A stretch of 64,000 nucleotides of DNA from Ceratodon purpureus. Lineage: Eukaryota > Streptophyta > Bryopsida > Pseudoditrichales > Ditrichaceae. The position numbers were made by a program, and so were the translations under genes. The stretch spans positions 8,548,825-8,612,824 of the forward strand of contig CM026432.1 in assembly GCA_014871385.1 (NCBI GenBank), given 5' to 3'. The notes under the pieces are model-generated. The model saw only the letters and a program-made list of their open reading frames with translations. It had not been told where the DNA came from and did no database searches. Of this stretch, positions 1 through 12,100 are shown piece by piece (position 1 is the stretch's first letter; each line of letters opens with the position of its first letter).

Positions 1-720
1 CAAATTTGACACAGCGTCAGAGATTCACAACCAAACGACCACTTCCAATTTCCCAAGCTTTGCCGAATTCCATACATGGGCTCTCACAGTAACAACACAA
101 AACAATGATCCATTTCCTCACAGCTACGTCGAAAACACAAACAAGAAACAAAACACTTCCAAAAAATCCGCGGTCCAAAATACTACAACAAACACAAACC
201 TAAAGTACGACAGTCACCCGCCTGCGCTGGTCCTGACATCCAAACAAGCACCACAAAGGACGTGCAACCATCACAAGAGACACATCACATGAGCGCAAAC
301 ATACCGTGTGAAGAAAAAACAGAGCTTCCTCGCAAAGTTTTCCACCTTCGTGCTCATTGACGTAAATCCTCGCAACGAATTCTCGTCCCCGCACCCATGC
401 ACACACAACAAGGGCCCAATTCTCCTCCGCACCTCGCACTCGCAACCACCTCCCGCCCTCGCTTGCAAGTTGGGTCCTTCCAGCAATGTCCTCCTCCTCT
501 AGCTCCACCTAACGCAAACGCAACAAACCCTTCCTCTCCGCCAATTAGGTCATTCACAAACCACCCAACTCCCAGTAAACCTTAGTTTCGGGCCTTCACA
601 AGGCTCCCGGAATAAAAAAATAATCACTCAAGCTTGGTTTCCATCTGCAACGTTCACCCCGGGGCCTTCACCCTTCACCCTCTCCCAAGGCCTTCTGTGC
701 AAATCCACTCGCCCAAATTG
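1..720. other. No confident gene; CT-rich stretch
   Basis: Several short overlapping frames exist on both strands and none shows a recognisable domain. One minus-strand frame starting at an ATG at 508 and reading to 200 begins with an acidic run (MELEEEDIAG) and could be the first exon of a gene leaving the window to the left. That is speculation, since I see no matching downstream exon inside the window. The plus strand between 410 and 590 is rich in C and T, as plant leader or promoter DNA often is. Confidence 0.3.
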
Positions 721-1065
721 TCACAAATCGGCAAAAATCGTCACCAAATGTCACAAAATGATACAAAATGTCACAAAATTCGAACGTCACAAAACATTAC
801 AAAATACCACAAAATAGCACAAAATGTAACAAAATGAAACAAAATGGAACAAAATGGAACAAAATGGAACAAAATGGGACAAAATGGGACAAGATGGGAC
901 AAGATGGCAAAAACTTGGATTGTTACAAAACAGCACAAAATGGGACCAAAATGGAATGTCACAAAACAGCACAAAATGGCACAGAATGGGACGAAACTTG
1001 AATGGTAGAAAACGGCTGGAAATGGTACAAAATGGGAGGAAATGGTATAAAATGGCACAAAACTG
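721..1065. repeat. Degenerate decanucleotide tandem repeat with phased A-tracts
   Basis: Units of the type ACAAAATGGA follow one another at a 10-bp spacing, very regularly between about 750 and 900 and more loosely to about 1065. Each unit carries an AAAA tract. One longer spacer of 16 bp interrupts the register near 779-794. Because of the repeat, several frames stay open on both strands, with translations rich in QNGTKW on the plus strand and FVPFC on the minus strand. These are not genes. A-tracts repeated in step with the DNA helix are known to give intrinsic curvature. Confidence 0.85.
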
Positions 1066-3116
1066 AAGTGGTAGTTGATTGCAGTCCGGAACGAGTGGCG
1101 ATGACGCAATGCAGCCACAGCATCAAAAGAAAGAGCAGGTGTGAATGGAATGGAAAAGGAGGCCTTTTTTCCTGAGCTCATGTTCTGAATCGATAAACCC
1201 ATGCCATGGCTTCTTTTCTTCCATCAATCTCTTTTGCTAGACTTTCTCCTCCTCTCCAGGAAGTAAGTTTAATTGCCAACCAAAACGAACAACACTTTCG
1301 CATTCATTTCTAACGATCTCGTTTCAGCCAAGCCTTTGCAAAGGTGAGGTGATCTCGGAAGACCCTTTCTTCCGGAGCAGCGGTTCTCGAAATCATCATC
1401 ATCATCCGCATATTCGCTCTCGATCGAAACATTCCAACTCGACGTTACGTTTACGTTTGAACACATCCCACATGAGAAGGGTCATGTCATGGTTTAATTT
1501 TCTTGCAAAGGAGTAACGAAATCCTGGAAATGAATATACTGTGGAGGTGATTTAATCCATGACTCTTTTTATGTGAATTTTTGTGACAAAGGATCATACC
1601 AGGTGTTTTGAATTCATGGAGTTTGAAGGCATGCAGATAATCCTGGCAAGAGATGGGATCAGGCTGCAGAGGCATGATCTTGTCTTGTCAGGTGATGTTA
1701 TGTGATGTGCATAAATGCTACCTGATAACGTAGCTAAAGGGAGACTATCAATTGGTGATGCTGACTGTTTTCACACCCTTCTTAGTTCGGTGTCTTGTTA
1801 GTTTCCTTTTGGTTCCCTTTTGGTTGAGGTTGGGTGTTTGGTGTTGAGCTTTTGTTGTGGTAATCAGTGCCTAGAATGTTTTGTTGTGTTGAGTTTGTGC
1901 ATGAGTGGTTTGAAGGAGCAGGGGAGCTTTGTTGATGGAAGATAAATATATGTGATTTGGTTCATAAAGAAAGCAGTTATTTGAGTTTGATGATGATGTG
2001 TGTGACACAGTTTTGGAGCTAACACAGTTTTGGTTGTTGAAGTGTATGATTGGGTTAGTTGTGGAGTGAGGTGATGTAGGTGTAGTGGATTTCTAGAGAG
2101 AGTGGTGGTGTGTGAAGTTGGGGTGATGTACTCGGTTTGAAAGGAGGTTTGGATGTGGGTGCTTCGGTTGGGTTTTAACGCATGTTGGCTGGCAGATGCG
2201 GTGGGTTACAAATGGTTTTAAATACCATGATATTTTTGATACTGCGTGTTTACTGTGGCTGGGTTTAGGTTTGTTGCTGATTGATTGCCTTAGGAAGGGC
2301 TTATACAAAGTCTTTGCAATGTTTCATGAGAAGGCGCTCTTTCCTCCGGAGGAGTGTTCGACGTTGTGACTGGTGATTGAACGTTAAATTGCAGCACGAG
2401 ACAGGTTGTGGAGTCGAGCATCAGAGGTGTCTTCTGGTGTGAAGTCAGGCAAGAAGGGTAAGTGAAGTCTTAGAGGTCCGGTTGTTCGTATTACCGCTGA
2501 TGTACACGTCGGTGAAAATGGAAGAGATGTTTCTTATCATTGAAGGGTACAAAGATACCTACACAACTGGGCTTCCATTAAGTACATGCTTCCATCACCA
2601 ACGTCGGGGGTTCCACTTCCCTGCAGTAGAAGATAAAAATGTAGAATGCAGTGATTGTCGAGATTCCAAGTTAGAGACTTGAACTTACATTAGTGCTTTA
2701 AGCCTTCAAGAGCAGTTAATGTTAGAGTCAGAGATTAGAATCACGGTACACTTTGTCGATCGATTGCCAACCCAAGTGCCTCAGAGTCTTCCTGCAAACT
2801 AAAGATTCTTGGTGTTACATGCTTAGGGGTGAACAGTGAACACCGGTCGACTACAGAAAACCCCAAACAGAATATAGAGGGCTTCAAACTTCAGTCGTAT
2901 TCAATTCCCAATCGCTGGAAAAATATAAATCGCTAATTCTACATGGGACGTAAACTTCCCATGAACATCCCATAACCCCGTCTCACTGTACTTGTAGGAT
3001 AACCAAACCTCTACGAAACAGTGACACAGTGAGCTCTCTGAAAAAGAATTGATTATGTTTCAGTTGTACACTCTTAATTCTGCTTCACAAAGGGAGAATG
3101 TTAACCTTGGAGCTAA
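1066..3116. other. Intergenic, no gene recognised
   Basis: Only short frames without recognisable domains are present. The stretch lies just downstream of the PIG-O stop codon (minus strand), so its right end must contain that gene's 3' untranslated region. I see no RNA gene or clear transposon end. Confidence 0.4.
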
Positions 3117-6100
3117 CTATTGCATTTTAAGCCTCGCCTTCCTAGAGAATAGAGAAAAGTAAAAGATTGCTGCAATGACAATAAATCCATCGATGACCAG
3201 AAGACCTAATGCATCAAAGACATACTTTGGCGCGAACAGTCCCCAAACCTGCAACAAACGTCATCACCTTAGCAACAAATATGAATACAAGGATAAGAAC
3301 AAAGGGAACTTGACCTCAAAGTGCACACCTTTTATCTTAAATGGATATCTATTTTCAAACCTCGTTAGATGTCCTCTGAGTATGTGGGTAATTTTTAGAA
3401 GCTAAGGGTATGTAAAGCAAAAATAAGAGGAGAGAATGATAGAACTTGCCATAAGATGACGACGCTGCAAAGTAACACAAACTGTGGTTACTGCTGTTAA
3501 AATGGTTCGTACCAGGCCATAACAGAGGTACACCTGCAAAATTGCATTTCATCAGAATCTTTTCAGGCAGATACAATGAGGCCATAGCCCAAGAAAGTGA
3601 ATTTAATGACCAACTTGAATATGGTGGGGATTGGTATATTTTTATTCCAAGTAAAGTCTCAGAATTAGGTAGACCTCATTCACAGAAAAATATAACAGTA
3701 AAGCAAATTAAGAAGGGTCCACAGAAAACTTCAGCGACCCCTTAGTAACAGAACCAACATCAACACGTGAATGTAACCTGAAATGCATCGAGAACAAATC
3801 ATAAGTAGCTTACTTTAGCAACTTCGAGTGAAAAAAAACTGCCGTCTGAAAACGAGGGGTTGGACTGTGCTACGGCAGCTGCGGTGACCAAAAGAGGAAG
3901 CCCAATAACTGGAAGAATGTGTGAGGAGCCAAATGTGTCGGCCGCTAACAGGGCACCTTGTCGGTAGAAATAGAACTCATCAAACCTGCATGTGCATCGG
4001 CCATACCATGATATTAGACTCCTATAGTAAGGAACAAATTCAAGAACAATTTGAAATGTCATATATTTCAAAAAAGCTACATGTAGATAGTGATAACTGG
4101 AAGTGTAGAAAATGAAATATAAAAATTGTGCTGCGCAACAATTTTAGACCATTCAGTAAGCTGTATATAAATGATCCACAATGACCGTTAATTGTACGGC
4201 ACTGCTGATTCAACTTTAGTATGTAAGCAGATTTCCGAAAAGGCCATTACTAGTGAGCAAGAAACAGTAGCCATACCCGACGAAAGCTGCCGTGTAATGA
4301 AGACCATCAAACGTACACCTGAAAACCACGAATTATTGAGAACCAGTCAACTATCGACACAATTGTTTCCAAGAGGATACAAAATGAGTGGCATGCTAGA
4401 GGGACAAGACTATTACAAGGGTACAGCCTTTGGTGAAAACAAAGTGCCAAAACAAAGGCTATCCACCATCTTGAATAGGTATTGAGAAGTTCAAATTTGG
4501 AATATAAAGTCATATGCTTTGCACCAAACCTGTGACCAGTGCAGAAGAACAGCTGTACTGCAACTAAATTCCAGTCAACTGCGGCTCCAAAGTAAGAACC
4601 CAAACTCCTTCCATTCAAGTGCTCGTCTTGATGATCAAGCCCTTTATCCGCCTCTTTTTTACGCTGGTTTAAATCCTCTACGCCTTGCAAATCCAGAAGA
4701 CACCACACTGCTCGAACAAATAGAATACGGGCAAGATGATTAGACCTAGGCCCACAAGGGGGAGAAAGACCGAACTAAACTTGATTACCAGGCTACGAGA
4801 AAAACAGGATATTAGGAAAATATGAAATGAAACTGTTAAACCAGAAAAGGTTGAAGTGACTATACCTTCCAGTACAGCAAGGAGTACAATCGTGGGCCCT
4901 TTCCTTCCTAAAAGAAGAATGATTGTTCCACTAATACCAGCAAGCATCGACACAATTCCTTCCACAAGATGATCTCTATATGATGTTGACACATTCCCTC
5001 TGGCGTTCAATGTCATTGAAATAATAGTGAATATTAAGAGCATCAGACTGACTAAATATACTAACTGGGGGCAAAGTAACCGGGAGAACTCTTTAACAGA
5101 TTGTGGAATTTCCACCACCATAGAGGATACTAGATCCATGGTGAACCAGTGAATCACTAGTAAGGAGTATGCCAGAGGAATGGTCACAGCTGTAGCCCAA
5201 TACAGGCTTTGCAATCTCAAGATTGTACGAGCACGGCGGAGTATGAGCCGTGCAAGAGAAAAGAGGGGTAGAACAGTCGTTATAAGGGCTGCACATGCGA
5301 GGGTGACAAATTGTTGGAGTGAATAGGATGCTGGGACGTAGTCATCTATAAGAGAAGAGCTAGCTATCGTTGCCGGGTCTTTAAAAATCTCAAATAGACC
5401 TACACTAGCCATCCCAGCATTCAGTATTAAAAATAGAATTGCCTGCAGACAAATTAAGGTGTTAATGATCTGAGGTGTACAGTGGAATAAAGGACCATTT
5501 GGGTGAAGACGAAAAAGCAAAGCCTTGGTCAGGTCAACGCCTTACACAAAAATAAATGAAAGGACGGTACAGTACTGTACTCCAGACGAGACCAGGTTGG
5601 CACAAACAAAAAATACTTCACCAACAAATAGAACACGAAATTGAGAATACCACAAGATAAGCTTGACGTTCACACCCTAGAGGTAAGATAAACAAATTCA
5701 CAGACAACAGAAACACTGTCTTGCAATGACCTTCGTTAAGACTTGACACCTTCACAACACTAGCCAAAATATAAAAATGTAAAATGTACCTGAGGTACTT
5801 TGCAGCCACTTTGGATAGCTTGACGCAAGTAAAGGATGCCTGATGTTGCTAACAGGAAGCAAACGACTTGTCCTTCGCTAACTGCGTACAGGTTCAATCA
5901 TCAAAAAATAATGAGATTAAAAGCCATTATTACACGGGTGAGGATAGGAGCACAATTCAGACACATCGTCAAAAACTAGAAGAATTATACTGCCTTTACC
6001 AAACAAACACCCTGTCTAAGAACTTTATCAGCTTTACTAGAGGTCGATGGCATTCCTTGTTCTTCCATGATATCCTGTTAAGACATTTGAAACTCCCACA

Positions 6101-9100
6101 TTCCCCTTGTTGCAGGCAGGTACTTACGGATATAACTATTTGACAGAAGGCCACAAGCATGTAAGCCAACAGAGAGGACAGCCATGTATGATTTAACACA
6201 TGTCCATTGATCTTGAGAGCTAGTGCCAATTGTCTGTCCTCTTCCAAGGACGCTTTGATCACTTTGCACTTGCCCAACGCCATAGATGGGCATTACATAT
6301 GCGACAACAGAAGCTATCAAAATCAATGCTGTAATGATAATATTTGTTTGCCCATGAGAGATTGCAGCAGCTAATGGTGATTTCAACCATCTTATCGTCA
6401 TCTGAAGTCCCCAGATAACACCTGCGAAAACAATTCAAATCAGATCGAATATCTCTGTACTGCTGCAAATCTATAATATACTGCTAATTACTAGAATATG
6501 GGCATCCCTCTACTTCAGAGTTGCTGAAATCACAATTCGAAACCTTATAAATGTAATCGATTCAAGTCTACACGCATATACGATGTCACCTTCTGCTCAC
6601 CTGCAGTGACTGCTACACCTCCACACGCCAATAACATTCGCCTCAAGGGGAATAGTTCATGAAGTCGGTTCTGCACCTCAGAATCCCTATCTTCACTTAA
6701 TAATATTCTCTGTGTAAGCCTCATGGCTCTGGAAAGAGCAACTCCATGAATGACCATGGAAGTGACCAAAAGAATGAGCCCAATGACCATCCATTCATCC
6801 TCAAACTGTGTCCATTGGGTACGTGCTAAATCAGCTGCAGCTAGTAAATACACCAGGTTGCTTTGTATGCTGTCTATCAACCTAGTCACTGTTTCACTCG
6901 AATACTCGTTGAACTTGCTCAAGTCCGACCCTGAATCATTTCTTTTTAAACGAGGATGATCTGTATGCAAAAAATGTGGACTTGTCTGGGCCTTATCATA
7001 TAGGCTCTGAACATGTGCAAACTCTGCTGAAGGAAATCCACGGATGCTGGATGCTGTATAAGCATCTAGATATCGTTTAACCTGCAACCAAAGGAGACGG
7101 TATCAAGACAATTTCAATAGAAAAGCGAAGTAAGACCAAGTGAATAGATAGACCTACCGTAGACCACATAGGAAAGTGACACAACAGGAATCCACCAACA
7201 CGGATTTACAGATTCTTACTTGAAGGATACGGTAGAAAAGCACAAGTTGAAGACTATCCTCAAAGTGTAACCAAGTAGTCAAATTTCAGAAGTTAAAGCA
7301 GGTGCCAAATGTACAGAACAACTTAAGTTGTTCCCCGGATTTAGGTATTATATGAGCTACAGGTGCATGTGTTGAAAAGGAACCTCTGGGTGTAATGAAT
7401 ATGAGGTGGTCAGTTATTTAGTCAAAATTTCGAATAATTTTTTTCGATGTAGTACAAAGTCAACTAGTGATATTACATGAATCATGAGATGGATTAGAGG
7501 GTGAAAAGAATATGCAGGCAACCAAGTACCTGCCAGCTGTTCATACACAGCACATGATTGAATCTCTCCAACCATACTGGAACCAGGGCTTCAGAAAGAT
7601 GTCCAACTTCGGAGGGTAAGGGCCATGTAGAAGCAGCTAAGGCATACAACTCTGTATTAACCCGTCCAACGCTGCACAAAAAATAGCAAACCAGCCGTTA
7701 AAGTTCAGAGACTTGAATCCATATTAATTAGCTACATTAAATGAAGAATCTCACAAATACTTCGTTGACAAAAGCACAGACGTCATCAAAGTCCAGCCAG
7801 GAAATAGACCAGTTGCTGGAGGAACAGAATGATCACGTCACATTCACTGACCTTCCAAATGGGAATGGAACACCAAGCAGAGCTGCCATCGTTGAAGCGA
7901 AGTCCAGCTGCCATAATTAGAATTGTTAAAATTAATATAGATAAATGATGCATCATATTGACACGATCAAATCTTGACTGATAAAGCAAAACTCCAAGCG
8001 TACAGTCAATGCTCGAACAGCTACCATTCCATACAGAGAAGTTCTAACAGTAACACTCTGATACTTTAACCCACCTGAGGAAACGTAGTGATACATTGAC
8101 TTCGGCCTGCTTTTACTTCCTGAACACAATCATATAGTAACATTGTGAATATCAGACACAAAAAATGAAGCAGTTGGGAAATAATCATCTTCACCTACAG
8201 ACCCCCTGAAAGTCTTCAGAGTGCTATTCATACCATAGCTAGTCAACTTGGTTCCGGAAAAAGCTTCAAAAATATAATTCAGAAAGATGTTTACACAGCC
8301 TTACCGTACTGATTGTGCATGTAGAAGACTGGAGGTCTAGTGGCAAACGACCCGGTGATTCACGCATGCTCAAAGCAAACAACGCGGTTTCTACCTGCCA
8401 ACTCCATCAATACAAATAAGCAACGCCGTGGAGTACGAGAAACCGACACTTAGAAATTACCAGTGAACTAATCTTGAATTCTACACTCTTAAAATATAAG
8501 CCTTCCGGTAGTGGAAATTACACTACAGAGAACGCATTGACTTCCCGGTGGTTTAACATGAGAAGTTCGCCTCTCTCCAGCTCTCACTACCTCTTGATTT
8601 CTCTCAGACAACGCGGAAACACACGTTAAAGGGAAACTAGTAAACCTCTTCTGATGTACCACCACCGTGGTCTCCATTTAAAGTCTGGCCATGGTCGCCT
8701 AAGACCAACAGCATAGTATCCTCATGAAGACCCCCTGGCCCAGACTGGTTCTTCAATACTGCCACGATTTCCTGTCGTAACACATTTTTCGATCTGTTAA
8801 GAGTAATCAAGCCCAGGAGATATTTCCTTACTAGAATTTGTAACATCAATTTTTTTTAAAAGACGTTTTGAAAGCTTAAATGCTGCAAACCTTGAGCGTA
8901 AGTCTAAACAACAGAACCAATGTGACGGTGAATTTGTGCCAAGTAACAATTTAGCCAGTTGTGCAAGGCTGGGACCGGCAACAATGTTGACCAAGATCAG
9001 CCAAGCTGGAGCAAACCGTTGTAAGTGAGGACACCAGGAAAGAATAAAACCTCAATGACTCGGTTGTATTGCTCCAGCTTCTCTACCATCAAAGGCGACT

Positions 9101-12100
9101 CCACACCAAAAATATGTCCCACGTGATCCTGCTCAGGTGCCCAAGAGCTTTATCAAAACTTAAAACAAAAGAATCATGGTAAAAAAAATGAATTCACGCT
9201 TACAATGTCAGTATGTTCATACGTTATACTATTTTAATTTATTGGTGAGCAAGTTCATAATTTCCGAATACTTAAACATATATGTAATGGCGTATTATGC
9301 ATTGATTGCATAAATGAGAAGTACTTGTAAAATATCCATCAACTTAATTTGGTTGAGATAGTGGCTGACTCCAAATGTACAATACATGTAAATGAATTTG
9401 CAGTTCTGTACAGTCGTATTTCAGTTCTTCAGAAATAATCTTTTAATGACAGTAATTTTTTACCACAGTTGAAGTTAACGTGCAAGATGCGTGCCTGGTC
9501 CTTAGGAAAGTACCACGCCTAGGAAGTGGCCTATCAGAACATTCCAATCAGTTTCTAAAAGAGCCGGGAAGATCTCACGGATAACTCCATCATCCACCTG
9601 CGCTTAGTAATGGCAAAAAAAAAGGGATTAGTGCACAAACAACTCCACAGAACAGTGAGGATATGGCAAACAAAAACTATACCAGTGAAACTAGGAATTG
9701 ATGATGTGTACAAAATCCAATGAAAACATGTGTAACTAGTTTCTAAACTTGGATAATATTGAAAAGGTGCGCCCCTTCAGACCAAATATCCTTGCCTTCT
9801 TCACGGGTAAGTATGATAGAACCAGGAAGAAAACAAAGCCTTGTGCATACTCGACGCTCAGATGTGGCCGCACCACAGAAATATACTGAAAAAAAGATTC
9901 TATATCACCTCGAACTGTAGACTGTGCAGTGCAAGTGGTCATAATCCATGGTTGACAACTAAAACCTAAGGAGCCTAGCCTGAACCTAACTATCAAGAAC
10001 TACAAAACAGATACAGTAGCCATGGGTAGAACGAAAAGAAGGTGGAACAAGAAAGCCAAACAGCTTAATCGATCTAGGCCGGCTTCAGATGTATCTGAAA
10101 CACTACCAGGTCAAGGCCAAGTGGAAGGGTGTACAATTGATATCGATGTTGAGTCCTCGCAATCGCTAGAAATACGTTTAGCGAAGGACTCGGTAGCCTT
10201 GAAAGCTCAAATCGATGATTACGCTGAGAAAGTTGAAGGCATGGTTCTCAATTTAAAAGGGCTCCTTGAGAGGTTACAAACCCTAAAGAACGAAGTACCT
10301 AAGAATAAATCCGTCAACTGTATGATTACACACTCACTTCAAGAAGTCGACACACTAGAGAACAGAACCTGTAATGCACCACCGAATTCAACCCCTCGAC
10401 TCAACAATCTCAGCCTGAATTTAACCCCCCGATTTGGCTTCGCTCCACTGGCTCACCAGGGCCCAAGTATTTTAAACTCAATCACGTTTGAAAGGTACGA
10501 TGGCAACAAGGACTTTAAAACAATCCACGACTGGTTGTATGCATTTGACGCGTATTGGAACATAATCACCATTCCAGAAGAAGATAAAGTGAAATTTGCA
10601 GCCTTGCATCTAAGAGGAGCAGCTGCTATCATCTGGTGTAAACATAATGTAAGGGCGCAGCAAGGGCACGAGACTATGATAAGCAACTGGGGGCAATTTC
10701 GAAACTGGATCATGCATAATTTTCTTCCACATAACTACGTAGACCAAACTAGGACAGAGTGGCGGAATTTAAGGCAAAAGAACAACACAGTTCAGTTATA
10801 CGTAGAACAGTTCGAGAATTGTTTATTGAGGGTGCCCGACACTGTAGACGAGTCAGAACAGGTGCATCATTTTCTAATTGGGTTGCGCAGGGACATCAGA
10901 CAGGAAGTAAAGGTTACCAAACCGGCCACCTTAGCAGAAGCTGTTTTTCAAGCAGAAGTAGTGGAGGAAAAACTGTGTAGCAAAAAAACAACTATTTCTC
11001 AAATGAATAAAAACAAAGAGGAGAAACATTCACGTAGCAAGAAAGAACCTAAGGAATTCGCCACATTAGACTATTTGACATTGATGTGTACACCAAAAAT
11101 TACTAAAAAGGTACAATTTAAGTGGCTAACAGATAAGGAAAAAGATGAGTATCGTAAGCTGGGCATGTGCTATGTATGTAAAAAACCAGGTCACACTACG
11201 TTCAAATGTCCTGAAAAAGTCGAGAGGCAACGCACTAATGCACTTAATAATCAAAATTCTCAGGAAATGGTTGAAGGCAGTTCCGTAGAAGGTGTAGATT
11301 ACGTCGAAAGCATCAAAGTCTCAAAGAATTCTCCAGATAAAAATACCACTAGAGGAAAGGAACCTACTGACAGCATTTCTGAATATGACCTCTTGAGGAT
11401 GCGATACGGTATTCTTAATGCCAAATAAGGGCACTAAAATTCAAATTCCCATAGACAGAGCTACCGCATTAGATCCTTCTACTGATAGAACAGGGCGAAT
11501 CTTAACATCAAAAATACCAAAATAGAAAAAGTTCTACGAGAGAGAAACTTACAGTATGAAGGTCCTTGACATTAAAAGAGTCAAATGGGTGCGCCACAGA
11601 AAAATGAGAGGGAAATAGCTTCATCCAAGTGTCGTCCCCCATCATCCGCACTTTCTTTCCAGCTCGTACCAGCTGCATCAGAAGTAAAATATTTAGTGAA
11701 GTAGAAAAAAGGAAGAGAAAAATCGTGTCAAAAAAATAAAAACTTCTAGAAAATTTCTTCATAGACAAACTAGTAAATTCCTCTGCATCTTCTGAGTGCT
11801 AGTTTATGTGCGAGAAACAATAATCTTCATATCCGTGTCGCTTGTTTGACTCTGTCGCATAGCATTAAGGGCATTGGCTCACGCCTGGGATTATGTCATC
11901 TGGAACTACAATGCTCTCAAATGCTATTGAATCAAGCTATCCTTTAATGGTATAGAGTAAACAAGATCGAACAGAATTAATCTCAAGAATACAAAGTTAA
12001 TTCTCCTTGGATCATTTCGTTGTTCAAGTCTCGAAGTATTTGCCTCTCCGTCGTTTCTTGTCCAATAATGCAGTATACACGGTCAAGAAGGAGTTGTGTT

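Noticed and set aside
771-1202. Long minus-strand frame (about 143 codons) and several plus-strand frames
   Set aside because: They exist because the 10-bp repeat keeps frames open; the translations are repetitive and have no domain.
4678-5520. Single 280-codon frame taken as one membrane protein
   Set aside because: It is a PIG-O exon (5442-4866) read on into introns at both ends; splice signals and phase fit the multi-exon model.
9736-9996. Minus-strand frame taken as a PIG-O exon
   Set aside because: It lies within the intron between 11553 and 9597, its sequence has no PIG-O motif, and exons on both sides join in phase without it.
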